Position numbers and translations under genes: made by a program. Under the pieces are notes generated by a model. It ran no database searches. It saw nothing but the letters and a program-made list of their open reading frames with translations, and was not told the DNA's origin. From Chytriomyces cf. hyalinus JEL632 (taxonomy: Eukaryota > Chytridiomycota > Chytridiomycetes > Chytridiales > Chytriomycetaceae): DNA of 64,000 nt. Numbering within the stretch: the first letter of the stretch is position 1; the number at the start of each line of letters is the position of its first letter. Location of the stretch: assembly GCA_025435555.1 (NCBI GenBank), contig JAIWWG010000044.1, positions 214,935 to 278,934 of the forward strand, given 5' to 3'. This document shows positions 44,150-54,480 of the stretch, piece by piece.

Positions 44150-44290
44150 GTCCAAAGCATCGGAATCCGATCGGTATATGAAACGCGCAACAACGACTAC
44201 ACCATCAAAACTCAAGCACCATTTTAGCGTCGGATTCTCTGCCGGAGTATTGTGCAGATTCCACAACCTCTTCCCTTCAATAGCAGCAGC
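44150..44290 (-). repeat. inverted duplicate A (partner 46620-46730)
   Basis: The minus strand has GAATCCGACGCTAAAA, then AGTTTTGATG, then GATTCCGATGCTTTGGACGA. The plus strand at 46624-46715 has the same series with few changes. A third, weaker copy of the following segment (AGTCCGCC..., TTGATTCATCC...CAAGTTC) is at 45676-45740. Confidence 0.7.
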
Positions 44291-44621
44291 AGCGGCCACA
44301 GAAGAAGCGCCGGCGCAGTCGTTTGAAAAGAAAATCTTGCTGAACAACTGGCTCCACTAATCTTCGAGCTCCAGGTGAACGAAAGGCAGTATTGTGAGGA
44401 ATACACGGCGATTGAAAGCTCGGATTTGAAATGAATCAGCCACTTTTTCTGTGAGGAGGTCTTCGAAATATTCGCGTATTTCAGGTCCAGAAGCGAGGAT
44501 CCAGCGCTGAATGGCGGCGCCGGTGGCAGTTTGGGCACATCAAAATGCCCGGCAAATCTGAATCGAAGCAGCGCAGCTCGCAAAGCTCCATTCCGAAAAA
44601 AGTTGAAGGTTTCTTCCCACA

Positions 44622-44679
44622 TCCATCCATCCATCCATCCATCCATCCATCCATCCATCCATCCATCCATCCATCCATG
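44622..44679. repeat. (CATC)n microsatellite
   Basis: About 14 CATC units. On the other strand it reads as MDGW repeats in three overlapping frames; this is not a gene. Confidence 0.95.
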
Positions 44680-46619
44680 TAAGAACAGTGTAAACTTGCT
44701 TAAAATTCTTTTTGGGGATGTGGAGCTGCGACGGAAACCAAAAGTTGAGAGATGCCATCGTTACTGAAATGTATCGCTCATGCGTGTACCCGGTTGAAAA
44801 TATCGCTAGAATCCTGCTGGGACTCCCCCCGTCAGATATTCCAGGATTTCGATCGCAGCGATGTGATCGCGATGATTCAGAGCCGCATTTGACTGTTGGG
44901 TTTGTTTGATGAGTTATTGGGCAGTGCGCGAGAAAAAAAAAAGCGCGACTGAACTGGATCCTGAATTTCGCTTTTTGTTTGCTGTCATTGGGAAATAAAA
45001 TTGTCGAGCCTTTTTGGCCACAAGGTTACGCTTGAGATCCGATTTAGACGGCTCTCCGATTCATCCGTCTGTAAGGACGGTTTTGGGTTGGAAGAATGGG
45101 CAGTCCATTTACTCAGCTTCTTGGCACTGCAGGTTGGATTATTGGTCGCAGTCATTCAGTTGGGTCCGTGAAGTTTCAGGTCTCCTCGATGTGGCTTCTT
45201 GCTGGTTGGGGTGGGTCTCTCGAAAGTCCTCTAAACGGCTTTTGCTTCGGCGTGACATCGTCTGCTTAGTTTGAATATTTTGCGATGGGGCTGCTGCGCT
45301 TCGGGATTCAGAGGGGCCTGTGCGGTTGCTTCCATAGGTGATTCGGTGGCTGCTGACGGATCTCAATCGTCCGACTCGAGCAGTGATTGAAACCAGTGAT
45401 AGCTTGGATCGTTTGTCCGTAGTGTCTGGTGTGTCGATGAATCAAGTTCCTTCGAAGGAGGTCGAGGCTTCGCTTTCGAAATTGCGCTGGTCTTTTTTGT
45501 TTGTTTTTGCGCCAACAAATTTATTCATCCACGACACACACGCGCAGTTTTGTAAAGAAAAGACCGTGTTGCGTGGCGATGAAAAGAGTTGTCATACTGA
45601 GGTTATTGCAAAACTGCGTGTGTTATGTTCTTGCATTTGTCCGAAAGAAAAATCATTCCAAAAAAAGTCATCCAAGTCCGCCGACAACGACTGACGCTGC
45701 AGCCTCCTTCGAACAAGCTTGATTCATCCACAAGTTCAAAACAAACGATCCAAAGCACCCGAGCCCGTTCGATGACTGTTCAACTCCAACGCTGAAGATC
45801 CGAATCACCCACTGAAGCTCCTCTCGAACTAGCAGTCCAAAGCCCCTCGAATTCCAGCTGCCCATCACAGAATAGATTCAAACCAAGCGGCTGACGGCCC
45901 GCCCAAACAAAACGGCTTGCTGGACTCCCGAAAGGCCAACCCAGCCTGTGGAAAACCGCACACGTGTTGCTGCACCGAAGCACTCGGAAACTCAAGCTGC
46001 GACCGCAATTCCAAGAGCAACGCACTTCTTTAGCTCATGGAATTCGTATCCTGTCTTCGGTGAGAGTGTTTGTATGATATTTAAGGCGGACAGCTAATTA
46101 TTGTTTCCTAGAGGAACTGGCTGCAATTGGTTGCACGCTTCATGTCCTGGCTGCAATTCTTTTCGCCATGTGACTCCCGTGAAATAATGATGTCGGCGGC
46201 CGCAGGTGCCAAACGAATTGGAGCGGATGTTTGTGACGACAAACGAAGAAGCGCGTAAAGGCCAAGGAATTCAGCATCGAAATGAAGATTCAAGAATACA
46301 GCTTTGCTGAAGGAGTCTGGCGATATCGCACGGGCGATCGAGTACAGCAGCGGCGATAAAATCTGTGGGACAAACAACCTATTTCACCGAAAGCCTCGCA
46401 TATCTCCGGAAGACCTCGCTGCAGAAAAAATCGCTGACTTACAAAAATCTCAAGTTCCCAACCGCCTTGTCTTTCTTTGCAGTGTCGCCTCACATTTCTC
46501 CTGAAGTTCGAAGATTAGTGGAGCCCATTATTGAGCAAGACTTGCTTCTCAAAGAACTGGTGCCGCTGCCATTGGAGGGGTTGCAAAAAAGTGTGGAACT
46601 GATCCACCATATGCTTTGA

Positions 46620-46730
46620 AAGAGAATCCGACGCTAAAAGACTGCGCAAGTTTTGATGAGCTTAACGCTGTTTCGTTTTCGAAAATATCCACCCGATTCC
46701 GACGCTTTGGACGAACATGTCCAAGTCCGC
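46620..46730 (+). repeat. inverted duplicate A, second copy
   Basis: Partner of 44150-44290 on the opposite strand, 2.3 kb away. The flanking frames also correspond (KTSLQKKSL here, KTSSQKKW there), so the duplicated unit is several hundred bp long and strongly diverged. Confidence 0.65.
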
Positions 46731-47342
46731 CAACACAATTCCGAACGCAGCGACGCATCCTCTGCCGAAGAACACTTGATTCATCCGCAAGTTCACAAGA
46801 CACCGCAGAGAAACCATCCAGCCACACCGCCCTTACAAACGCCGCCGAATTCCGAAGCTCAACCGCCTCAGACAAACGATTTAAATGAAGCAGATGATGC
46901 GCCTGCTGGGACTACGGAGAGACCAAATGGAACCAGCTAAAACTGCTTTTACTGACCGCAAATTGCTCGTATGTATGACCTTGACCAATGCCGTGCAAAT
47001 TCGAATCCAGCAGTAGTGCCAAAATGCCGACTAAAAGGATTCCCCATTCCGGATCATTGCCTTCTTCGCATAATCATCAATCGCCGTTGCCGTCCACACC
47101 AGATCCCAAGAGCAACTTGCGGCCAAATGTACTCGAAATATAACATCCCAAAATATATATTCCCAAATGCTGCAGCACACGAAAAAGTGGGAAACCTGGG
47201 AAGACGTCATGAAAATTTCACATATAAAAAATGGGGAGATGTTGGGATGCGGTTAAGCAACTTCTCCACAATCTCCAAGAAAGAAGAAAAACCATAGGAA
47301 TATTCCCATTGTGAAATGGACAAGGGCGATCTAACCCAGGAG

Positions 47343-47440
47343 CATGCAAACGCCCGAATGTTGTAATGGCACGGGAGTCCTTCGGTTTCTTGGTACCACT
47401 AACTGCTCAGCGTGGATGCCAACAGGTGTTGGTAAAAGTC
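47343..47440. repeat. two short blocks homologous to the 7.6-8.3 kb GIY-YIG locus
   Basis: 47343-47400 matches 7630-7686, and 47404-47436 matches 8222-8254 (GCTCAGCGTGGATGCCAA then AGGTGT.GGTAAAA). The order is the same, but the 535 bp between the blocks at the 8 kb locus is missing here. It is read as an internally deleted second copy of that locus. Confidence 0.75.
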
Positions 47441-48296
47441 GTTGTTGTTCCCATGCAAGATAAATTTCCCGAAATACGAGCATCGGACTGAAACCATGCT
47501 CCACCGGTCACGGTGAGCGCATTCGAATCAGAGCTGGGTATTGTGAGGCTAGAGCATACACCCGCTCCGTCAACCTTGAGGACATCGTGCACGTACAAGG
47601 ACTTGCCAAAGAACCTCCTCCAGCAATAATTAGGGCACCTGTACCAACTCCGCCGGAGGTGTCGTTGATACCGTCGAGGGTCAATGACTGTGTGCTCGTA
47701 CTATATGTAAATGTTCGATTCGATGTCAACTTGGATTGTCCCGTACGTGGATCTGTGCCTCCAAACAGGACATTTTCGGCCTCAAAGGTAGTTACTCCAG
47801 TACCACCGTATGCACTTGTTATTGGTGTGGCGTTCCAAATGCCGGCCGTGATACAACCCAGCACCGTCACTTGAGGCTGTGAGGGGCTAACACTGTTGAT
47901 GTTTGCTGCAAAGTCACGAGTCGGTCCAGTTCCTGCAACCACACCACCATTATTGGCTGAAAAGAATAACAGGTGGACTGCATCCTGTGGATTTATTGGC
48001 GCCCCAACATTCGAGAGTCGAGAATTCTTCATATCAATACCTCCCTCCGCCGATATGACACCCTCAGACCAGACACCACCAATCACACCAATACCACCAT
48101 CGACCATCAGTGCACCCGTACTACCACTCACTGCCGGTGTCTTATTGGTTAAATGGACGAGAAGCCCGTTGGCAGCAGTCAATACAGGTTCATTATCAAT
48201 AAACACATTTCCAAATTCCTTCACAACGTTTCGAGACTGTGTCATGTTGTTGACAAGGGCCGTAAAAAAATCACAACAGCGACAAAATCTCAACAC
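47407..48296 (-). pseudogene. virus-type repetitive fibre-like protein, frameshifted
   Basis: The minus frame from about 48250 to 47590 encodes Gly/Thr/Ser-rich beta repeats: STGALMVDGGIGVIGG, VGTGALIIAGGGSLA and ITAGIWNATPITSAYGGTG. Such motifs are characteristic of virion fibre/surface proteins of large DNA viruses of the NCLDV group and of phage tail fibres, not of fungal genes. The last repeat units (SNALTVTGGAWFQ) continue in a different frame (47598-47407), so there is a frameshift near 47590. No start codon is evident. It is read as a remnant of endogenised viral DNA. Confidence 0.7.
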
Positions 48297-48625
48297 TTCA
48301 ATTTCACGGCGTTAGAAATAGCATTTCGGACCCCAGCCCAAGCAACCCGACACCTGCAAAACCCTTCGAAATAAAACGCAATTTTGTCATTATTTCCTCT
48401 GCAGACCGAGATAGGACTCGATTCCCCGACTCTGCTTCATTTGATATCAAGTTGCCCAACATGTACCGCGACATGGTCAGCATGGCTTTGTATGGAGGGA
48501 CAATTCCGAATTGAACTCACATTGGAAGTGACGCGTACTTACTGTTGGACATGGGAAGCGATGTAAGTCATCTGCGAAGCTCATCAGGGCACGATTGGTT
48601 CGCCATTCTTGGAATCATGCGACAC

Positions 48626-48841
48626 CCAAATGCCAGTTACCTGAACCTGGACAAGTCCAACGTTGACGATTTGCCTATTCAGTTCCGACCACCACGGGAT
48701 AAATTGGATAAAGTGTCCATTTCGTTGAAACATCCACAGGTGGTTTATTTTGGGTCCGAACCCCCAACTGGACCGGCCAACCCACTCCACCAAGTCACGT
48801 ACATATTTGAAATCAGAACAAGAATCCCACTTCGAAAATAA
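48626..48841 (+). pseudogene. fragment of protein B (virus-associated?), C-terminal part
   Basis: Reads PNASYLNLDKSNVDDLPIQF ... IFEIRTRIPLR and stops at 48841. It is a duplicate of 58289-58530 on the minus strand; that copy has two extra residues (HPDGSQVYFG versus HPQVVYFG). Homology begins abruptly at CCAAATGCCAGTTACC, so this copy lost its 5' part. Beta-rich composition would suit a capsid-type protein, but this is a guess. Confidence 0.5.
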
Positions 48842-48965
48842 ATTAAAAGTCGAGTGCCACTGTGGAATCCGAATTTGGGCGGGACGAAGTCGAACGGTCT
48901 CGCAAGCTTGACTGCATTGCGGACTTTGTCAGCAACGCATGGATGAAGGAGAACTTTTGAGATGA
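48842..48965 (-). pseudogene. C-terminal remnant of protein A
   Basis: The minus frame ends NSDSTVALDF stop, matching the end DSDSTVTLDF of the gene at 57.85-58.29 kb. Upstream residues (KFSFIHALLTKSAM) do not align with that gene. Converges with the protein B fragment, exactly as at 58.29 kb. Confidence 0.45.
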
Positions 48966-49132
48966 AAAAAAAATGAAAGGGATGTGTCCGATTCTTATTC
49001 ACATGTGTCCGATCAAGTAAACATGTACAAGAAAAAAGAGTTGAATCAGAAGGAAAGATGGAAACAAGAAATACAGCCAGCAGAGGAAGGACATAATGAC
49101 TGACGAGTGGGCCCTCAAGTTCGCTCCAACAG

Positions 49133-50545
49133 TCAATGTGGTCGCAAGCGTTCAAAACACAACATGACGTGATAAGGATATACAAAATCTTCAGCAAAAG
49201 TTGGCTTCTTCCCGTAGCATTTGAAATGGCGGTATGGTTTTTCCGCATGGCGCACTGTCTTGATGATTTCATTGTCAATGTGACGCAGCTTATATAGCTT
49301 TGCAGAGTTCTTGAGAACGGTTGGGATATCGTATTGTCCCAGGTAACTTTCGTGTTCCGTAATTCCAACAAAAACATAGGAGCCTTCATGTTGAATTTGA
49401 CCTGCAGACATCAAAAAGTCACAAATAAGCTTTGAAACACCACCGTTTCCTCTCCATGGACAGTTGAAGAGAATATCAGCACGCTTCTCGATGACCCAGT
49501 CCTTTACATAGCCGTAGCAGTGTAATTTTGTTGCATCCACACAGAGGTTCATATACTTTCCAAGCGAAGGACGATAGCCAACATCGACCTTAGGATATAT
49601 AACGTCGGGATGATTCTTTTCAGCCAGATCAGTCAGAAAGACGTCTTTCCACCCCATTAGCCACTTTTCAGCAAGGGCACTTTCGAAAGTCCCATAGCCA
49701 CACCCAACCGACAGAAATGGACCATTTTTGGTAACCAATTTTTCGAACACAAAGTCGGTACACAATTCAGGGCACCAAGCACGCCCATAGTTTTGCTTGT
49801 GAGATGCAGCGAGACACTTGAGAACCTTTGTGCCTGGAACTGTGAATCCCCATTCCATCCAAGACCACCAATTTGGAAAAATAAGCATCTGGTTGTTCAC
49901 GTTGAATCTACGCATCTGGTTCAACAACTGCGTCTGTGCATTGAGGGGACTTGGACACGAATTCAAAACTACGTGATAAATTTCGTCCATAACCTCAAGG
50001 TCCCTTTTCATGGAGGCGCATTGATCTTTGAAGTTACAACAAATTGCCTTCATCAGCTGCAGTGATTCCCATGATGGAGGCGAGTTGAGATGATAACTAA
50101 CTCTGCAGTCATTTTCATTCGGGATCTTGACTTGGCATCTATTTTGCCGAATTTCTTTTTCGAGTAATCCGCGGCCGTCTCGGAACTCAAGTTCCCATCG
50201 TGCGTTCGCCTGGTCGGAGCAGTTTGGGATGCACCCCTTCGTCTTGTCAAGACAAAAACAGCTTTCGTCTTTTGCCCATTTGTACTTCAAGTCCACTACT
50301 TTGAAAAGTAGCTCCCATTGACGGTTCCAAAAATCTGCGCGAGTGGCTTTGAGATTTTGCAGTTGCTGCTCCAAACGTTGGCAATCTGTGTCGACTTTGG
50401 GCTGTGAAGAGATGCTTGCATGGAATTGGCCGTGGTCATCCATCACTTTCATTTTGCTATCTGGAACGCATACAAGATCATCTCGGAGTGGCTGGTTGTG
50501 GGGCAGGGTGGCAGGCAAGGGTTTGATTGGCACAGTCACGAACAT
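49133..50545 (-). CDS. Rossmann-fold SAM-dependent methyltransferase-like protein
   Basis: Single open frame from ATG 50545 (470 residues; a second ATG 31 codons in, MKVMDD, is an alternative start). The N-terminal half is Cys/Lys-rich and helical. The C-terminal half has a class I methyltransferase core: GPFLSVGCGYGTFESALA (motif I), DVFLTDLA (acidic loop) and ADILFNCPWRG at the motif IV position, recalling the (D/N)PP(Y/W) of amino-methyltransferases. Substrate unknown. It is the only long undamaged frame among the virus-like genes, which may mean recent acquisition or selection. No introns are needed, unlike the host genes. Confidence 0.6.
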   Translation of the reverse strand: MFVTVPIKPLPATLPHNQPLRDDLVCVPDSKMKVMDDHGQFHASISSQPKVDTDCQRLEQQLQNLKATRADFWNRQWELLFKVVDLKYKWAKDESCFCLDKTKGCIPNCSDQANARWELEFRDGRGLLEKEIRQNRCQVKIPNENDCRVSYHLNSPPSWESLQLMKAICCNFKDQCASMKRDLEVMDEIYHVVLNSCPSPLNAQTQLLNQMRRFNVNNQMLIFPNWWSWMEWGFTVPGTKVLKCLAASHKQNYGRAWCPELCTDFVFEKLVTKNGPFLSVGCGYGTFESALAEKWLMGWKDVFLTDLAEKNHPDVIYPKVDVGYRPSLGKYMNLCVDATKLHCYGYVKDWVIEKRADILFNCPWRGNGGVSKLICDFLMSAGQIQHEGSYVFVGITEHESYLGQYDIPTVLKNSAKLYKLRHIDNEIIKTVRHAEKPYRHFKCYGKKPTFAEDFVYPYHVMLCFERLRPH

Positions 50546-50624
50546 CCAGGGTCTCGAAACTAAGAGCAAGATCCATCACAGGATCGGTGGGCACTGTCGA
50601 TAAAGATGACTCGTTCGTCAGTGG

Positions 50625-50672
50625 TGGTGTTTGTGTGTGCGTGTGTGTGTGTGCGCGCATGCGTATGTATGT
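50625..50672. repeat. (GT)n-rich microsatellite
   Basis: GTGTTTGTGTGTGCGTGTGTGTGTGTGCGCGC, a simple repeat just upstream of the methyltransferase-like gene. Confidence 0.9.
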
Positions 50673-51446
50673 TTCACAAACCGGAATGCGCCGATGTCAT
50701 GATCTGCTGTTGCTCCCTTCTCGGACCGATCCAACTGGAACAATGCTTTTCGGGTGGCATGCACTGGATGGATGCACAGACTCAGTTGAATAAACTTTTC
50801 CAATTGACAAATGCTTTCACAATTTGATACCACACCCACCGCAAATAAAATGGTCCACTAATAAAATGAGTTCAGGATTGATTCAGTCCGTTCTTTTCGG
50901 GAATAAATACCCCCAATTGGTTTTTGTATATTTGGCAAATTTCAAGGCTGTGAATGTGTGCTGACATTTGACCAATCGCATAATCTCTGAGGCATGTTGG
51001 CACATCTGTTTCGTCATCGTGTTCATTGCCAGACATGAATGGGTACCACAATTTATCTGTTGCTGATTGAAAGGAACTGCATTTATAGGGTTCGAAATCC
51101 TTAGTACAATCGTTTTCTTGACTTTCTTGACTTTCTTGACTTTCTTGAGTTGCGTGTGAACTTGGTTAACCGTTTCTGTTGGGTGGACAAAGCAGAAACC
51201 AGGCCAGCAAGAATAAACGGGTCGAGATGTGATTGCTGTTTTCTTTGACACTCCTCAAGCTTGCGATGCAAATTTGAAGTTTCACGTGAGTCGCAAACTC
51301 GGAGCAAACCTGGTGGTGTGTAACATTGGTCGTGGCTGTTTTGGAGAAGTCTGTGGCGAGGCCACGTTTATCGCATAAGACCTTTGTATCGGGGACTGTT
51401 TGTATTCAGTCTGTGTCGAAGCCGCGTTAGTAGCATAAAACCTGTG

Positions 51447-51735
51447 TTACTGGGGCTGCTTAACATTTACCTGCTGCTTGGGCTGCTGGTGCTGCGTGGA
51501 CTCCTTCAAAACAGTGATTTGACGCTTCAAGCTTTCGATTTCAGATTGCAATACTCTATTTCCGGCGACAACTTCTCCTCCGGATGGAGTGCTTGTGGTC
51601 GATATTCTGTTGAAGCAGAAGATTTTTTGTTCGCAATTTGAAAGCAGTTCGCAATAAAAGGTCCGGCCACAACAGCACGGAAAGAGTCGGCTGCATACCT
51701 CAACCTGATGACAAGTCAAACACACGTACCTTTGT
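51447..51735 (-). pseudogene. RING-like zinc-finger fragment with coiled coil
   Basis: The minus frame shows CVCLTCHQVEVCSRLFPCCC, then C-x-x-LL-x-x-C and KIFCFNR. It looks like a Cys-rich RING-type fold, followed by a helix with heptads (LQSEIESLKRQITVLKE). No ATG opens this frame; in-frame stops lie upstream. RING proteins of this size are common in large DNA viruses and also in fungi. Direct 10 bp repeats (TTGACTTTCT) lie at about 51118-51150, downstream. Confidence 0.35.
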
Positions 51736-52358
51736 CCATGTACGCACTGTTTGCGCTTTCGAATGCCTTATGTTTCATGGTTCTTTCTCTCATTGCTGCT
51801 GCACCCATTGATCGCAGTGGATACAGCTTGAATCAGCGTGTCAGTTTCTGGAGGATGGCTGGATACGTGTTCATGAAAATTGATATATTTTAAAGCCAAC
51901 TCGATTTTGGGAACGCGGTGGACGTATCGATTGGGAGTTGGTGTGATGCTTCCTGCTGTGTTGTTGATTCCAGCGAGATTTGGTCTTGATTGGAAGGAGT
52001 ATGCGCAGAGTTTGATCGGCGACGGTTCGCCCAATAATTCAACAACTGTGGCTGAAACGGCTGCTCTCATTCTCTCTGGTTCAAACACAACCGAAGCTAC
52101 ACAAACCACAAGAGATCTCATCACAGTACTTTTTCGGCGCTCTTTATCGGCAATATCTTCGAAAAATGCAGTTCATCGCAGTTCATCGCGGATACTCTGC
52201 GCCAATCACCGCCCTCGTATTTTGCACAACTGTGATGGGTTTCGGGGACTCGTGGACTTTATCAGATTCGGGACATTCTGCTGTCGCTGTGGATGTCCTT
52301 GTTCAGTTTGATACTGTTGAAGAACATGCAACACAAGAAATGCGCCATCGACACACAC

Positions 52359-52740
52359 TTAGGTGGCTTCCTGGAAGCAAACAACTCGTTGCCCCACGTT
52401 TTTCTTGTTGCCAGTAAGTTCCACCTCCATTTCGTATGAAGTGGATGGTCTGGTGTTTCCAAAGGGTGGCGACCGTAAAATCAAAGCGAACGTGTGTTCC
52501 AACAAAGGAGAATCGGTCTTTGTGACGGATGTATTCTGTTTTCATCCCTAGTTTCGTAACTCCGTCCAGATGTGTTTCTCGGTTCAAGGCAGCGCGACAT
52601 CCGAATTCCCAAAAGTCAAACGTTTTCAGTTTGCGCTGAATCATCACGCTGCCTCCTCCAGTGTGAGCGTCTAGGAGAATTTCTGTCTTGTGAACTCCAT
52701 TACCGTCATGATATTTTGTTGCCAGAAGCCCCTGTTCCTT
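52359..52740 (-). pseudogene. Cet1/tunnel-type mRNA 5'-triphosphatase fragment, frameshifted
   Basis: The minus frame from 52740 includes GVHKTEILLDAHTG, MKTEYIRHKDRFSF and VRFDFTVATLW. The family motif EVEL appears as YEMEVELTGN in another frame about 30 bp later, so there is a frameshift near 52455. These motifs define metal-dependent RNA triphosphatases (first step of mRNA capping) of fungi and NCLDV. The fragment lacks the N-terminal ELE strand and the C-terminus. It could be a viral capping-enzyme remnant or a damaged copy of the host gene. Confidence 0.5.
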
Positions 52741-52806
52741 TTTTTAGTTTTTTTTTGACGTTTTTCCGGTGAAAAACTTGTGTTGCCGAAAGGAAAAAAA
52801 AATCAA

Positions 52807-53283
52807 ATGAAACCAACAGCCTGCGTTCGGACCTGGTCCTTCGTACTAGACCCTGACATTCCATCAGACTACGAGACAACGCGAGATTTTATTGAACGTG
52901 TTCTCTTGGACAAGCAAAGAGGATGGGGTCGACTGGGAACGCTTCAGTTTGAGTATCATCCACAGTATCGATCGACAGACATTCTCATTCGCATGTCGCG
53001 GAACAAAACCATACGCGAAGAATGCAAGTTTTCAGGACTTTCGTGTGCTAAACTGGGAGAAGGTATCATGCTGCTCAATTTCGAGAACTGGACCGAATGT
53101 CCTTCGTAGTGGAAAGACCTCAACACGTACATAGCTTACATGGTGAATCATGAAGTTGGACATCTACTTGGCCACCATTCTCACCTCAAGCTTGGCCATT
53201 CCGACTCGCTGTATCCCGTCATGTTTGCTCAAACCAAACCAGTCGATCAGCCAAAGTTATTTAATGCATTCCCATCATATTGA
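52807..53283 (+). pseudogene. HExxH zinc metallopeptidase (DUF3152-like) with in-frame stop
   Basis: From ATG 52807 the frame reads RTWSFVLDPDIPSDYETTRD and RGWGRLG, which resembles the DUF3152 family of predicted peptidases. It meets TAG at 53107-53109 and then continues in frame with VNHEVGHLLGHHSH (HExxHxxGH zinc site) and YPVMFAQTK, a Met-turn-like segment, to TGA 53281. The zinc site therefore lies after the stop and would not be made without read-through. DUF3152 is mostly bacterial, so presence here suggests transfer, perhaps by a virus. Confidence 0.6.
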
Positions 53284-53730
53284 GTTGGTAGGAAAGAGTA
53301 GCTTTATTTCGTCCGAATATCCTCCAATAAATACCCGTCTCGCTCTCGCTTACTCCGATGAATCTTAATTATCAATTCGCTTAGTCCGAAAAATAAAAAT
53401 AGATTTCTTCCTCAAAACCACCCATGCGCCTCCTTACTAAACGGTGCCACTCGATCGGGTAATCCAACACATCAGACCGGGAGATTTGGACGGTATCAAG
53501 TCCAATGACAAAGATGTCTGGCGGGAGTCGCTCAGAAATGGAACGGCTCTATGTACCCGAAAGCTCATGCTCAACTATACGTGGAGATAGTGAAGGTGGT
53601 TGCCTGTACAAAAATCAGCTACGCAATTCGGTGGAAGCCCATCATAATCTGCAGATGATTCAATTCCATTGAGCTCATTCGAAACGGCGGGATCAATGCG
53701 TAAAAAGATGCATGAGATGTACAAACATAG
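53284..53730. other. no supported gene
   Basis: Short frames only. The 53575-53837 minus frame overlaps the protease remnant and is a shadow. Confidence 0.4.
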
Positions 53731-54222
53731 TTGCCCGGATCCTGTTGGATAGACAAACATCCGTCCTTGCAGGAAAACCTAAGGCGCGTCAATCCAAAAG
53801 TGCACAAGAGTGTTACTAAAGAGGCTTTCAAGCCCAAAGGTACCCAGGGGCAGTACGAGTCGCTGTCTACCGATCATATTGATAACGTCTTGTCTCAGTA
53901 TGAAGCGGCCCATCCTGCTACGTTCTCATACATTGGATGCTTTCCATCAGATCACCATCATTTGCATCCTGACGCGTTACCAACAGATCTTCCCACTCGT
54001 TATCAAGGGATCGTCTTCAATCTAGATGAAAGTCATGTCATTGGGCTTGTTGAACATCCCAAGTCTGATCATGTGACCATTCAATATTTCGATTCAACAG
54101 GACGTGGTCCCAACGCCAATATCCGCGACGTCATTGCCGCGCTCACCAAAATGCATCGTTCCTCAGGCAAAAAGGTGAAAATCGAAATTAGCGAACAGAA
54201 TCATCGAAAGGGTGACACGGAG
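53731..54222 (+). pseudogene. adenain/Ulp1-type viral maturation protease, ends at catalytic Cys
   Basis: A plus-strand frame (no ATG at its 5' end) encodes LSTDHIDNVLSQYEAAHP, then GIVFNLDESHVIGLVEH (catalytic His in the SHW-type motif, with Trp replaced by Val), then IQYFDSTGRGP (catalytic Asp), then NHRKGDTE followed by TGA (54223). In adenovirus, virophage, polinton and NCLDV proteases this last region reads HQ..(S/T)ECG, with the oxyanion Gln and nucleophile Cys. Here Gln is Arg and the Cys codon position is the stop. The family matures capsid proteins. This copy cannot be active. Confidence 0.65.
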
Positions 54223-54480
54223 TGAGCAACGTGAAAGAAATAAACAAGTCGAAAATAAAAGACAAGTTCATGAACGAGTACAGAAAAAGTCTCTTCCGAA
54301 GCCACTGAAGCCACTAGATCTTTGACACGACAAACTCCCCACTGTACAAGCTGGGATGCACCTTTTGCATGAAGGCATGTGGCCGAACTGAATTCGTGTC
54401 TGAATTGAAGTCGGTTTCGGATTCCTCGCGTATCAAAATCACCGTATGACTTCTATGCCAATGCGCGACATACAATCACG

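Larger units (their letters stand above)
42467..47340. other. degenerate region with inverted duplicates, no intact known gene
   Basis: Coding-like patches change frame often: about 43108-43455 plus (SLEITEQILTVRANCLLTKL), 43690-44110 plus, 46270-46620 plus. I recognise no domain. Two segments, 44003-44500 (minus) and 46400-46800 (plus), are diverged copies of each other. It is probably the remains of inserted genes, maybe of the same origin as the virus-like genes to the right. Confidence 0.45.

Noticed and set aside
44481-44767. Overlapping open frames made of MDGW or HPSI repeats
   Set aside because: These are translations of the (CATC)n microsatellite in all frames.
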